A DNA stretch of 64,000 bases. It comes from a bacterium (GTDB taxonomy: Bacteria > Auribacterota > Auribacteria > Auribacterales > Auribacteraceae). The notes beneath the pieces were generated by a model. The model worked only from the letters and a program-made list of their open reading frames with translations, ran no database searches and was not told the origin of the DNA. Position numbers and translations under genes: made by a program. Location of the stretch: the NCBI GenBank assembly GCA_018435605.1, contig JAHDNF010000008.1, positions 189,192 through 253,191 on the forward strand, in the 5' to 3' direction. Position 1 is the stretch's first letter. Each line of letters starts with the position of its first letter. This document shows positions 9,078-19,832 of this stretch, piece after piece.

Positions 9078-10655
9078 ATGAAAATATTAGTTGCAGATCC
9101 GCTATCACCACAAGGTCTTGAGATACTGGAAAAAGAAAAAATATTTGAGATTATAAATAAATCCGGCATGTCACCTGAAGAACTTTATGAAACGATAAAA
9201 GATTGCGAAGGATTGATTGTGAGAAGCGGCACTACCGTTACCAAAGAAGTTTTGGCCGCGGCAAAAAAACTCAAAGTCATAGGCCGTGCAGGAGTTGGCG
9301 TGGATAACGTAGATGTGCCTGAAGCGACGAAGCGGGGGGTTGTTGTCATGAATACCCCCGGTGGCAATACCATTTCTACTGCTGAACAAACGATGGCGTT
9401 ACTTCTCGCGCTAGCACGTCAGATTCCTGATGCTGTGAAGTCCCTAAAATCCGGAGCATGGGACCGAAAAAAGTTCAAAGGTGTCGAACTCAACGGTAAA
9501 ACACTGGGAATCATCGGTATGGGGCGTATAGGCAAAGAAGTGGCAAAGCGGGCTCGTGCATTCAATATGACGATACTCGCCAGCGATCCTTTTATGTCTA
9601 ATGAGATGGCTAAAAAATTTGAGGTCGAACTCGTTAGCAATGAAGAGATTTTCAAGAGATCGGATTTTATTACCGTCCATACACCCTTGACAGACGAAAC
9701 CAGAGGCCTTATTAATGCCAAAGCAATGTCTATGATGAAAAAAAGCGTTCGTCTGATAAATTGCGCCCGTGGAGGCATTATAGATGAAACCGACTTGCTT
9801 GAGGCGTTAAATAATGGAACGGTAGCCGCGGCGGCTCTTGATGTATACTCAAAAGAACCTCCGGAAAACAGGGCTCTGATAGATCACCCGAAAACCGTAA
9901 CTACCCCGCATCTAGGCGCTTCAACCGAAGAAGCTCAACTCAACGTGGCAATCGATATTGCTTATCAGATTATCGATGCATTGAAAAATGGTGTCATTAA
10001 AAATGCGGTTAACGCACCTTCAGTTGATGAAGAATTGATCAAAGTAATTAAGCCGTATGTTGAGCTGGCTGGAAAAATAGGTCGGTTTTTGTCATATATT
10101 ATATCCGGTCAAATAGAAAGTGTCAAAATACTGTTTGAAGGTAAAGTCGCTGTACATGATATGTCGTTGCCTACATCAGCGTTTCTTGAAGGGTTGCTTA
10201 AAAAAGCAATGGCTGAAGAAGTCAATAGTATTAATGCGGCTCATATGGCGCATGAGCGTGGAATAAAGGTAGAGGAATCTAAATCCGCTTTTGTAGAAGA
10301 CTTTACCGATGCCATAACAGCAATATTACAAACTGATACCGGCACTATCACCTTACGCGGAACATTCTTCGGTATAAAAAACGAACCGAGAATTATTCAG
10401 GTTAACAATTATCTGATCAACGCAATACCTAATGGAAAATTGTTGTATGTGATCAATAAAGATTATCCCGGCGTTATAGGTAATATAGGCACAATTCTTG
10501 GCAAGCACGGTATAAATATAGCTGATATGACCGTAGGACGACATGGTGATGTTGCTTTGACGCTTATTAACATCGATCAGACTGCGACTGATGATGTCAT
10601 CAAAGAATTGCAAGCGCTCGATGCAATTAACGAGGTGAGATCCATAGAACTGTAA
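9078..10655 (+). CDS. serA: D-3-phosphoglycerate dehydrogenase
   Basis: First step of the phosphorylated serine pathway: NAD-dependent oxidation of 3-phosphoglycerate. At 525 residues it is the long form. The substrate domain is at 1-95 and 280-315. The Rossmann domain carries LGIIGMGRIGKEV near residue 142. The catalytic Arg is in NCARGGIIDE, and the His of the Glu-His pair is in TTPHLGAST. The ASB domain follows, then a C-terminal ACT domain (DYPGVIGNIGTILGKHGINIADM) that normally gives serine feedback inhibition. AAAGGGGG precedes the ATG. It lies between the class V aminotransferase and purA in one transcription unit. Confidence 0.95.
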   Translation: MKILVADPLSPQGLEILEKEKIFEIINKSGMSPEELYETIKDCEGLIVRSGTTVTKEVLAAAKKLKVIGRAGVGVDNVDVPEATKRGVVVMNTPGGNTISTAEQTMALLLALARQIPDAVKSLKSGAWDRKKFKGVELNGKTLGIIGMGRIGKEVAKRARAFNMTILASDPFMSNEMAKKFEVELVSNEEIFKRSDFITVHTPLTDETRGLINAKAMSMMKKSVRLINCARGGIIDETDLLEALNNGTVAAAALDVYSKEPPENRALIDHPKTVTTPHLGASTEEAQLNVAIDIAYQIIDALKNGVIKNAVNAPSVDEELIKVIKPYVELAGKIGRFLSYIISGQIESVKILFEGKVAVHDMSLPTSAFLEGLLKKAMAEEVNSINAAHMAHERGIKVEESKSAFVEDFTDAITAILQTDTGTITLRGTFFGIKNEPRIIQVNNYLINAIPNGKLLYVINKDYPGVIGNIGTILGKHGINIADMTVGRHGDVALTLINIDQTATDDVIKELQALDAINEVRSIEL

Positions 10656-10658
10656 TAG

Positions 10659-11942
<1,284 letters not shown>

Positions 11943-11946
11943 TAAT

Positions 11947-12678
11947 ATGGATAACAGACTGTTACAAGAAATCGACCTCACGCAGTTGCCTGTTCATATT
12001 GCGATTATTATGGATGGCAATGGCAGATGGGCTAAAAAGCAAGGTTTGAGTCGTATTTACGGACATCAGAATGGCGTTACTTCTATTCGTGATATAGTTA
12101 AGTTTTGTGCTGAAATAGGTGTTAAATATCTTACTCTTTACGCTTTTTCTACGGAAAATTGGGCTCGACCGAAACATGAAGTAAAAAAGTTGATGAGTTT
12201 GCTTGAAGAATACCTTGTTAAAGAATTGCCTACGTTTATTGAAAATAATATACGGTTTAAAACCATCGGATTGATCGACGGGTTGCCTCCGGTAGTTCAA
12301 GACAGAATCAAAGAAAATATTGAACGAACAACAAACAATACCGGTCTTACCCTCAATTTGGCATTAAACTACAGTGGACGATCTGAAATCAGCGATTCGA
12401 TTAGGAGAATAGCTGTTGATGTTCACAACGGATCATTACGTCCGGAGGATATTGATGAAAGCACAATATCCGGCTATTTGTTCACATCCGGTATGCCCGA
12501 CCCCGATCTGCTTATAAGAACCAGTGGTGAAATGCGTATAAGTAATTTTTTGCTCTGGCAGATTTCGTATACCGAATTATGGATAACGGATGTTTTGTGG
12601 CCTGAATTCAGGCGTGAACATCTGGTAGACGCTATAAAAGCATATCAATCTCGTGAAAGACGTTTCGGGAAGGTATAA
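11947..12678 (+). CDS. uppS: Isoprenyl transferase (undecaprenyl diphosphate synthase)
   Basis: Cis-prenyltransferase that extends farnesyl diphosphate with isopentenyl diphosphate to make the C55 carrier for peptidoglycan and polysaccharides. The Mg-binding catalytic Asp23 is in IAIIMDGNGRWA, followed by GHQNG. The C-terminal IRTSGEMRISNFLLWQ block binds diphosphate, and LWPEF is also conserved. The 243-residue length is typical. Its stop overlaps the cdsA ATG (TAATG), and cdsA, dxr, rseP and ispG follow in the common bacterial order, linking precursor supply (dxr, ispG) to the lipid carrier. Confidence 0.97.
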   Translation: MDNRLLQEIDLTQLPVHIAIIMDGNGRWAKKQGLSRIYGHQNGVTSIRDIVKFCAEIGVKYLTLYAFSTENWARPKHEVKKLMSLLEEYLVKELPTFIENNIRFKTIGLIDGLPPVVQDRIKENIERTTNNTGLTLNLALNYSGRSEISDSIRRIAVDVHNGSLRPEDIDESTISGYLFTSGMPDPDLLIRTSGEMRISNFLLWQISYTELWITDVLWPEFRREHLVDAIKAYQSRERRFGKV

Positions 12679-13517
12679 TGTTTATAAAACGAACGGTAAG
12701 TACCATGTTTCTGGTGCCGATATTTATTTCTGCGGTTATTTACAGCCGCGGGAGCCTTTCCTTTCTTGTTTTGATTTTAACTAACCTATTGGTTGCATTC
12801 GGATTACTCGATTTCATGTATATTACCAATCGTACAGGAAGTAAACTGTTACGCACTTACGGTTTGCTAACCGGTTTAATACTGCATACTATATTGTTTT
12901 TCGCTTATTTTTTCGGGTACAATCCTGAACAATTTATTGTGCCGGCAACGGTCATTATTTTGCTGGGTATGTTTTTACTACAACTTATCCGACAGGATAT
13001 TCATCTTTCAATACACGGAATTTGCACGACCATAACCGGTATATTGTATGTTGTGTGGCTTTTTTCATACATGATCAGGATAAATTATATACGTGAGCCT
13101 GATGGCCGATGGCTTATTTTTATGTTACTGTTGGTAACAAAAAGCGGTGATATTTTTGCGTATCTGATAGGCTCGGTGTTCGGTAGACATAAATTGATCC
13201 CTAAAATTAGCCCCGGAAAAACTATAGAAGGTTCTATAGGCGGTATTTTGGGTTCTATTTGCGTTTCTATACTTTTTTCTATGGTCGCGCCGCTTCCTGA
13301 ACAAATTGTAGAAAATGCTTGGTTAATAGGACTGTTTCTGGGCGTTTTCGGACAGCTTGGCGATCTAGTCGAATCCATGCTTAAGCGCAATGGAGCTGTT
13401 AAAGATTCCGGCGAATATATTCCCGGAATGGGTGGTGTGCTTGATTTGCTGGATAGCGTGTTATTTACCGCTCCTATTATGTACTATTATATTCAATTCG
13501 GTATGAGGATTTCATGA
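12678..13517 (+). CDS. cdsA: Phosphatidate cytidylyltransferase
   Basis: Integral membrane enzyme making CDP-diacylglycerol from phosphatidate and CTP, the branch point for phospholipid synthesis. The 279 residues contain about seven or eight hydrophobic segments. The C-terminal signature is present with changes: LKRNGAVKDSGEYIPGMGGVLDLLDS keeps the KD, PG.GG and D..DS pattern, but has Met where PGHGG has His and Leu for the Arg of DR.DS. Translation is coupled at both ends (TAATG with uppS, ATGA with dxr). Confidence 0.93.
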   Translation: MFIKRTVSTMFLVPIFISAVIYSRGSLSFLVLILTNLLVAFGLLDFMYITNRTGSKLLRTYGLLTGLILHTILFFAYFFGYNPEQFIVPATVIILLGMFLLQLIRQDIHLSIHGICTTITGILYVVWLFSYMIRINYIREPDGRWLIFMLLLVTKSGDIFAYLIGSVFGRHKLIPKISPGKTIEGSIGGILGSICVSILFSMVAPLPEQIVENAWLIGLFLGVFGQLGDLVESMLKRNGAVKDSGEYIPGMGGVLDLLDSVLFTAPIMYYYIQFGMRIS

Positions 13518-14671
13518 AGAATATCGCGATTTTAGGATCAACAGGATCAATAGGAACAAGTACTTTGAAGGTAGTCGACAGTTTACCGGACGAATTGAAT
13601 GTTGTGGCTTTATCTGCTAATAACAATGTCGATCTTCTTATAAAACAGGCACAGATTTATGAACCGAAGATTGTTGCGATCCAGAATGAAGATTGTTTTG
13701 CTTATCTTAAAGAAAACCTGTCTTCTTCTGTTGAGATTCTTTGCGGCGACGAAGGAATTCGACGGGTTGCCACATATCCTGATACAGATTTACTTGTTTG
13801 TGCCATTGTGGGTTCGGCGGGGTTGTATCCGACATATCTTGCTATTCAAGCTGGAATAAATATCGCCATAGCAACAAAAGAAGTGCTTGTCGTCGCAGGC
13901 GATCTAATAACAAGTATGGCTAAAGAAAAAAACGTTAACCTTATACCTATCGATAGCGAACATAGCGCTTTACTGCAGTGCCTTGCGGGGCAAAAAAAGG
14001 AATGGGTAGATAAGCTGATTTTAACCGCTTCAGGGGGACCATTTTTTAATATGCCTGTTGAGCAAATGAGAACTGTCACTGTGTCTCAAGCTCTTGCGCA
14101 TCCGCGATGGTCAATGGGCAAAAAAATATCAATTGATTCCGCGACCATGATGAACAAAGGATTGGAACTGATCGAAGCCATGTGGCTATTCGATATGCCT
14201 GCTGAAAAAATATCCATACTAATTCATCCTGAAAGCATAATCCATTCTATGGTAGAATACAACGACGGATCGTATATCGCCCAGATGAATGTAACCGATA
14301 TGACTATACCAATTCAGTATGCATTGACTTATCCTGAAAGGAAAAGCAGTTCCATTGCACAAAAAATACCGTTTGCACAGCTTGGCACACTAACATTTAA
14401 GGATCCTGATTATTATAAATTTCCTTGTTTGCGTCTGGCTTACGAAGCGGCTAAGATAGGGCAATCTATGACGGCTGTACTTAATGCCGCAAACGAGCAA
14501 GCTGTATCATTGTTCCTTAAAGAGAAGATCGCTTTTGTCGATATCCCTTATATAATCGAAACAGTTATGGAAAAACATACCTTGGAAGAACAGCCTTCCT
14601 TAGAAAGATTGATCGAAATTGATCAATGGGCGCGCAATATGGCTGAAACAGTAGTTCGCGCTTCAAATTAG
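13514..14671 (+). CDS. dxr: 1-deoxy-D-xylulose 5-phosphate reductoisomerase
   Basis: Second enzyme of the DXP (MEP) isoprenoid pathway: NADPH-dependent rearrangement of DXP to MEP. The NADPH-binding loop LGSTGSIGTSTL is at residues 6-17. The metal-binding acidic residues lie in PIDSEHSAL, with ASGGPF and the flexible substrate loop following, and SATMMNKGLELIEA is conserved. The 385-residue length is normal. The ATG overlaps the cdsA stop by 4 bases. The sister enzyme IspG is two genes downstream, but dxs, ispDF, ispE and ispH are not in the window. Confidence 0.97.
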   Translation: MKNIAILGSTGSIGTSTLKVVDSLPDELNVVALSANNNVDLLIKQAQIYEPKIVAIQNEDCFAYLKENLSSSVEILCGDEGIRRVATYPDTDLLVCAIVGSAGLYPTYLAIQAGINIAIATKEVLVVAGDLITSMAKEKNVNLIPIDSEHSALLQCLAGQKKEWVDKLILTASGGPFFNMPVEQMRTVTVSQALAHPRWSMGKKISIDSATMMNKGLELIEAMWLFDMPAEKISILIHPESIIHSMVEYNDGSYIAQMNVTDMTIPIQYALTYPERKSSSIAQKIPFAQLGTLTFKDPDYYKFPCLRLAYEAAKIGQSMTAVLNAANEQAVSLFLKEKIAFVDIPYIIETVMEKHTLEEQPSLERLIEIDQWARNMAETVVRASN

Positions 14672-14683
14672 TAGGAGAGAATT

Positions 14684-16279
14684 ATGGAGTTAATTATTAA
14701 TCTTGTACGTTTTATTATTATTCTCGGTGTCTTGATATTTATTCATGAACTTGGACATTTTATGGTAGCGAAAAAAGTAGGTATTTATGTGTTCCGGTTT
14801 TCTATAGGTTTCGGAAAACGGCTGTTCGGTTTTCGAATTAAAGAAACTGATTATTGTATATCTGCAATACCTTTCGGCGGTTATGTAAAAATGGCTGGAC
14901 AGGAAGATATGCCCTCTTCCAATTCCGATGATGATTCCTCTGTAGATATGGAAGATGCTGTAGATATACCGGAAGATCAGAAGTTTTATAATAAAACGGT
15001 ATGGCAGCGGTTTGCCGTGGTTTGTGCCGGTCCAGCAATGAACTTTCTGCTTGGACTGATTATATTTATTGTCGTGTATACGGTTGGCATAGATATGCCT
15101 GCATATATGAAAAGCACAACAATCGGAGAAGTGCTAGATAATTCACCTGCGATGTCAGCCGGATTACAGCCCGGCGATACTATATTGGCTATAGATGGAG
15201 ATCCTATTGAAGACTGGAAAGCCATTACCCGTAAAACTATTTTCAGTATAGATGAAGAATTGACGCTGGATATCAAACGGGGTAATGATGTTATCGCTAT
15301 AAAAATTACTCCGTCGTATTACGATGAAAAATCCAATCCGGGTATTGGCATTCTGCCATACATAAAACCTGTAATTAAAGAAGTTATGTCTGACAGCCCT
15401 GCTAGTTTGGCAGGATTGCAGGAAAACGATATTGTCATCGCTGTAAACGGACATCCCGCATCTTTTACAAATGTAATCACTCATGTAAAATACGCGGAAG
15501 GTAGTGTTATTTCTTTAACTGTTCTGCGAAATGACAGCGAGTTGCAAATATCTGTTAACCCCGATTCTATCGGTTTTTTCTCAGGAATGGAGTTGGCCGG
15601 TAATATTATTTTTTCTGTCGATTCTGAAAAATATCCGAATTTAAAGGCCGGTGATTCAATTGTCAAAATAAATGGTATTGAAATAAGTCCGGAAAGTGAT
15701 CTATCGGAAATCCTGACCGGTATGATAGGCCGGAATGTCGAATTAACCGTACAACGGAATGTCGGAACTATATTCGCCAGAAAATCTGAACTAATTACCG
15801 CAGTACATAATGTATCGGAAGGCAACAAAATAGGGGTGTACTTTCAGCCTGATACGGAAACGACATTGGAAAAATATCCTGTGCACACAGCTATAGTCAA
15901 AGGCACTAAAAGAACATTCGGGTCGGTTTTTGAATTGTTTGCGTCGTTATATTATCTTGTAATAGGTAAAATCAAAGCGCGTGAACTGGCTGGACCCGTG
16001 GGTATATATAAAATAACTTCCGACTTTGCAAGAAGCGGTTTTATGATTTTATTGTCATTCGTAGCTTTTTTAAGCGTCAATCTTAGTGTCATTAATCTTT
16101 TGCCGATACCTGTCCTTGACGGCGGTCATGTGGTGTTTTTGCTGATAGAAGGTATTCGCCGCAAACCGCTAAACGAAAAGATTGTAGAGACCTGCCAGAA
16201 GATCGGTTTTATTTTATTGATGGCACTGATTATTTACACGTTGTATAATGATATAGTTCATCGTCTCATAGGAAACTAA
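14684..16279 (+). CDS. rseP: RseP-family site-2 zinc metalloprotease with three PDZ-like domains
   Basis: Intramembrane protease of family M50B, which in E. coli cleaves anti-sigma factors and remnant signal peptides. The zinc motif HELGH is at residues 21-25 in the first membrane helix, and the second active-site motif INLLPIPVLDGGH is near 465-480. The protein is 531 residues, against about 450 in E. coli. The extra length comes from an acidic Ser/Asp insertion (about 73-100) and from what I read as three PDZ units: about 140-225 (NSPAMSAGLQPGDTILAIDG), 228-290 (DSPASLAGLQENDIVIAVNG) and 305-372 (YPNLKAGDSIVKINGIEI). A start RBS GGAGAG is present. The anti-sigma target is not visible here. 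Confidence 0.93.
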   Translation: MELIINLVRFIIILGVLIFIHELGHFMVAKKVGIYVFRFSIGFGKRLFGFRIKETDYCISAIPFGGYVKMAGQEDMPSSNSDDDSSVDMEDAVDIPEDQKFYNKTVWQRFAVVCAGPAMNFLLGLIIFIVVYTVGIDMPAYMKSTTIGEVLDNSPAMSAGLQPGDTILAIDGDPIEDWKAITRKTIFSIDEELTLDIKRGNDVIAIKITPSYYDEKSNPGIGILPYIKPVIKEVMSDSPASLAGLQENDIVIAVNGHPASFTNVITHVKYAEGSVISLTVLRNDSELQISVNPDSIGFFSGMELAGNIIFSVDSEKYPNLKAGDSIVKINGIEISPESDLSEILTGMIGRNVELTVQRNVGTIFARKSELITAVHNVSEGNKIGVYFQPDTETTLEKYPVHTAIVKGTKRTFGSVFELFASLYYLVIGKIKARELAGPVGIYKITSDFARSGFMILLSFVAFLSVNLSVINLLPIPVLDGGHVVFLLIEGIRRKPLNEKIVETCQKIGFILLMALIIYTLYNDIVHRLIGN

Positions 16280-16291
16280 TTTTATCGTATT

Positions 16292-17389
16292 ATGATTCAG
16301 CGACGTAAAACCCGTTCAATTAAATATGGGACTGTTACCCTTGGAGGTGATGCGCCTGTAACGGTGCAGTCCATGACAAATACCCGTACCGATGATGTAC
16401 ATGCTACAGTGTGTCAGATTATGGAACTGTACGATGCCGGTTGTGAAATTATACGTGTGGCTGTGCCCGATATGTTTGCGGCTAAGGCATTACCTTCCAT
16501 CATATCGCAATCACCCATGCCTGTTATCGCGGATATACATTTTGATTACCGGTTAGCTCTTGCTTCTATTGAAGCTGGTATTCACGGCTTGAGGCTTAAT
16601 CCGGGCAATATAAAAAAACCGGAGCACATTAAAACAGTCGTTATCGAAGCAAAATCTAGAAATATTCCGATACGTATAGGCGCTAATGCGGGTTCTTTGT
16701 CAAAAGAATGGCTTGAAAATACAGATCACTCTTTACCGCATACCGAGCGTATTGCGCAGGCTATGGTAAGCGGCGCGTTCTCTCAGATAAATATACTACA
16801 GGATTTAGATTTTTTCGACATAGTAGTTTCTTTAAAATCATCCGATGTATGGACAACCATTCATGCTTATCGCCAAATGGCTAAACAATGTGATTATCCG
16901 TTTCATTTGGGTATTACCGAAGCAGGACCTTTGGTGCAAGGTACGGTGAAATCAAGTATCGGATTAGGAATGTTGTTGGCAGACGGAATCGGCGATACGG
17001 TTAGAGTATCACTGACAGATACTCCTGTCAAGGAAGTACAGGTAGCACATATGATTCTGCGTTCGCTAGGACTGCGAAAAGTCTTTCCTGAGATAGTCAG
17101 TTGTCCTACATGCGGCAGAACCCGTATACCGGTAATTCCTATTGCTAGAGAAGTGGAAGAAAAACTGTCACAGATACGGGCGGATATAACAGTGGCTGTT
17201 ATGGGATGCGAAGTCAATGGGCCTGGTGAAGCCCGTGAGGCCGATATAGGCATCGCAGGCGGTGACGGATTTGGTATTTTATTCAAAAAAGGAAAAATTG
17301 TCGAGCGTGTTCCTGAAGCACAGCTCGTCGATAGATTGTTATTTGAAATCAAGCAAATGATTCAGCTAAAGGGAGATAATAATCCGTGA
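16292..17389 (+). CDS. ispG: 4-hydroxy-3-methylbut-2-enyl diphosphate synthase
   Basis: Penultimate DXP-pathway enzyme, a [4Fe-4S] protein converting MEcPP to HMBPP. It begins with RRKTRSIKYGTVTLGG and VQSMTNT. The TIM-barrel region contains ADIHFDYRLA and GLRLNPGNI. The iron-sulfur Cys ligands are in SCPTCGRT and MGCEVNGPGEA in the C-terminal domain, and the conserved Glu is in NGPGE. At 365 residues it is the short bacterial form without the extra barrel domain of plant and chlamydial enzymes. The stop overlaps the proS GTG (GTGA). Confidence 0.97.
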   Translation: MIQRRKTRSIKYGTVTLGGDAPVTVQSMTNTRTDDVHATVCQIMELYDAGCEIIRVAVPDMFAAKALPSIISQSPMPVIADIHFDYRLALASIEAGIHGLRLNPGNIKKPEHIKTVVIEAKSRNIPIRIGANAGSLSKEWLENTDHSLPHTERIAQAMVSGAFSQINILQDLDFFDIVVSLKSSDVWTTIHAYRQMAKQCDYPFHLGITEAGPLVQGTVKSSIGLGMLLADGIGDTVRVSLTDTPVKEVQVAHMILRSLGLRKVFPEIVSCPTCGRTRIPVIPIAREVEEKLSQIRADITVAVMGCEVNGPGEAREADIGIAGGDGFGILFKKGKIVERVPEAQLVDRLLFEIKQMIQLKGDNNP

Positions 17390-19113
17390 GAATGACCCGG
17401 GCATTTATTCCGACTGTAAAGGAAACTCCTGCTGACGCAGAAGTGATAAGTCATCAATTAATGATTAGAGCGGGTATGATGCGTAAACTCGGCGCCGGTA
17501 TTTATACCTATTTACCGTTTGGACTTAAAGTGATACGCAAAGTCGAACAGATCATCAGAGAAGAGATGAACCGAGCCGGCGCGCAGGAACTGCTGATGCC
17601 TATCTTGAGTCCGGCGGAACTTTGGATGGAAAGCGGCAGATGGAATGTTTACGGCAAAGAACTAATGCGTATCAAAGACCGCCACAACCGTGAGTTTGCT
17701 CTAGGCCCAACACATGAGGAAATTATAACAGATCTTGTCCGGACTCAGATAAAATCATATAGAGAACTGCCGGTAAACCTTTATCAGATTCAAACCAAAT
17801 TCAGGGATGAAATACGCCCTCGTTTCGGCGTCATGCGTGCCCGTGAGTTTGTTATGAAAGACGCATACAGTTTTCATACCGACGAAGCTTCATTGAAAGA
17901 AACCTATGATATCATGTTTGAAACTTATAAGCGCATTTTTACCCGATGCGGTTTAAAATTTAAACCTGTTCTTGCCGATTCCGGAGCTATAGGCGGAGAT
18001 ACTACCCATGAATTTTCAGTACTGGCGGACTCAGGTGAATCAGCGCTATTTTATTGTCAAGATGATTCCTGCGGTTACGCCGCAAGTTCCGAATTCGCTA
18101 CCGGAATTATACCGGCAATGGAATATAGCGCCTTATCCGTTGATAACCCTATGGAAAAAATAAACACTCCTAATCTCAAGACGGTCGACGAAGTATCTGA
18201 TTTTTTTGGGGTCGCAAAACATTATTTAATAAAAACATTGCTTTACGTTGTTGAGGATAAAGTAGTTGCTGTTTTATCTAGAGGCGACCGCGAAATAAAC
18301 GAAGCGAAGTTACAGCGTTATTTCAAAACACCGTTCGTTGAACTTGCAGGCGAACAGCAGGTGGTAAGCGCCACTAATGCATCTGTAGGTTTTGCAGGAC
18401 CGGTAGGGTTATCTGTTCCTGTTTACGCCGATATATCGCTTAAAGATATGCCCGTAGGTATAACCGGTGCAAACGAAACCGATTATCACTTGAAAAATGT
18501 TGTTTGCGGCAGAGATTACACCATAAATGAATATATAGATGTTTCAATGACAGTATGCGCGGACGGTTGTCCGTGGTGTAAAAAACCGCTACAGGAATGC
18601 AGGGGTATAGAGGTCGGACAGGTATTTCAACTGGGTAAAAAATACAGCAAAGCGCTTAATGCAACATATCACGACGAACAGGGCAACGAGCTTCCGTTTG
18701 TTATGGGCTGTTACGGCATCGGCGTTACACGTACTGTAGCCGCGGCAATTGAACAATCACACGATAAGGATGGTATTATCTGGCCATATTCGATTGCTCC
18801 GTATCATGTCATCATTTTGTTGTTAAATATTGACGAAACATCCGTACGGCAACAAGCGGAAGTAATCTACACAGAGCTTCAAGAACTAGGATACGATGTG
18901 TTGCTTGACGACAGGGATGTTCGTCCGGGTTTCAAGTTTAAAGATGCCGACCTCCTTGGAATACCGATCAAGATTGTTCTTGGCAAGTCATTTTCCTCTG
19001 AAGGATTGATAGAGGTTAAAAAGCGCTCGGACGGCATGATGTTCAAGATAAAACCGGAAGAACTGCCTGCATTGTTGGACAATCTTCGCCGAGAGATGGA
19101 TGTTACCGTATGA
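17386..19113 (+). CDS. proS: Prolyl-tRNA synthetase (bacterial type)
   Basis: Class II aminoacyl-tRNA synthetase of the bacterial form, with a YbaK-like editing insertion. Class II motif 2 is read as KFRDEIRPRFGVMRAREFVMKDAYSFH, with GPTHEE just before it, and motif 3 lies near MGCYGIGVTR. The insertion (about residues 225-400) carries HYLIKTLLYVV and GFAGPVGL, as in the domain that hydrolyses Ala-tRNA(Pro). The C-terminal anticodon-binding domain contains YDVLLDDRDVRPGFKFKDADLLGIP. The GTG start overlaps the ispG stop, with GGGAG at a good distance; an ATG two codons later is an alternative. A tRNA-Pro gene lies 1.3 kb downstream. Confidence 0.97.
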   Translation: MRMTRAFIPTVKETPADAEVISHQLMIRAGMMRKLGAGIYTYLPFGLKVIRKVEQIIREEMNRAGAQELLMPILSPAELWMESGRWNVYGKELMRIKDRHNREFALGPTHEEIITDLVRTQIKSYRELPVNLYQIQTKFRDEIRPRFGVMRAREFVMKDAYSFHTDEASLKETYDIMFETYKRIFTRCGLKFKPVLADSGAIGGDTTHEFSVLADSGESALFYCQDDSCGYAASSEFATGIIPAMEYSALSVDNPMEKINTPNLKTVDEVSDFFGVAKHYLIKTLLYVVEDKVVAVLSRGDREINEAKLQRYFKTPFVELAGEQQVVSATNASVGFAGPVGLSVPVYADISLKDMPVGITGANETDYHLKNVVCGRDYTINEYIDVSMTVCADGCPWCKKPLQECRGIEVGQVFQLGKKYSKALNATYHDEQGNELPFVMGCYGIGVTRTVAAAIEQSHDKDGIIWPYSIAPYHVIILLLNIDETSVRQQAEVIYTELQELGYDVLLDDRDVRPGFKFKDADLLGIPIKIVLGKSFSSEGLIEVKKRSDGMMFKIKPEELPALLDNLRREMDVTV

Positions 19114-19832
19114 GTAATTCCGGAGAAAAAATATCCTATTATGTGCTGGTGCCGGCATATAATGTTGAGAAATATTTGAGAGACCTGATAAAACGAATTA
19201 AACTGCATACACATAATATTCTGGTAATTGAAGATGGGTCTAAAGATAATACTCTGAAAATAATTAAAGAGATGAATATCGAACATATAGCTCATCCGGT
19301 AAACAAAGGAAAAGGAGCGTCTCTAAACGATGGATTTGCTTACCTTGCTGAGAAAAATATCGATTATGTGCTTACTATGGACAGCGACGGACAACATGCT
19401 CCTGAAGACATACCTAACTTCATCGCCGGCGCTTTAAAATCTCGCGCGGATATTATTCTTGGCAACCGAATGGATAACCCTACGGGTATGCCTATTATTA
19501 GATACTTGACAAATCGCTTCACATCGTGGATTATAACGCGAATGTGCGGCCAGAAGATATCTGACAGCCAATGCGGTTTTCGGCTTATCAGCAAAAAAGT
19601 ATTGAAATCCGTTGCAGTTGAATCCAATAATTATGACGCTGAATCTGAAATAATTATCAAAGCGGCTCGAGTTGGTTACCGGATATCCGAGGTGCAGGTA
19701 AGAACTATTTATGGCCTAGAGAAAAGCACCATTTCGCCATTTCGAGATACGATACGTTTTTTTCGCTTGATTTATCGTTTATCGCGCAAGAAACCTGCAA
19801 AATTAAACATCAAAAAGGATAATGTTTTATGA
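19110..19832 (+). CDS. Family 2 glycosyltransferase, dolichol-phosphate-mannose-synthase-like
   Basis: A 240-residue GT-A enzyme without membrane helices. VLVPAYNVEKYL opens the fold, VIEDGSKDNTL holds the nucleotide-binding Asp, NKGKGASLNDGF and the DSDGQH metal-binding motif follow, and SQCGFRLIS is the ..Q.GFR... acceptor-side block. This set is characteristic of the DPM1/GtrB/ArnC-like branch that often transfers sugars to polyprenyl phosphate. Its ATG overlaps the proS stop and its own stop overlaps the next gene (ATGA both times), so it is the penultimate gene of the long operon beginning upstream with serA. The donor and acceptor are unknown. Confidence 0.88.
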   Translation: MSNSGEKISYYVLVPAYNVEKYLRDLIKRIKLHTHNILVIEDGSKDNTLKIIKEMNIEHIAHPVNKGKGASLNDGFAYLAEKNIDYVLTMDSDGQHAPEDIPNFIAGALKSRADIILGNRMDNPTGMPIIRYLTNRFTSWIITRMCGQKISDSQCGFRLISKKVLKSVAVESNNYDAESEIIIKAARVGYRISEVQVRTIYGLEKSTISPFRDTIRFFRLIYRLSRKKPAKLNIKKDNVL

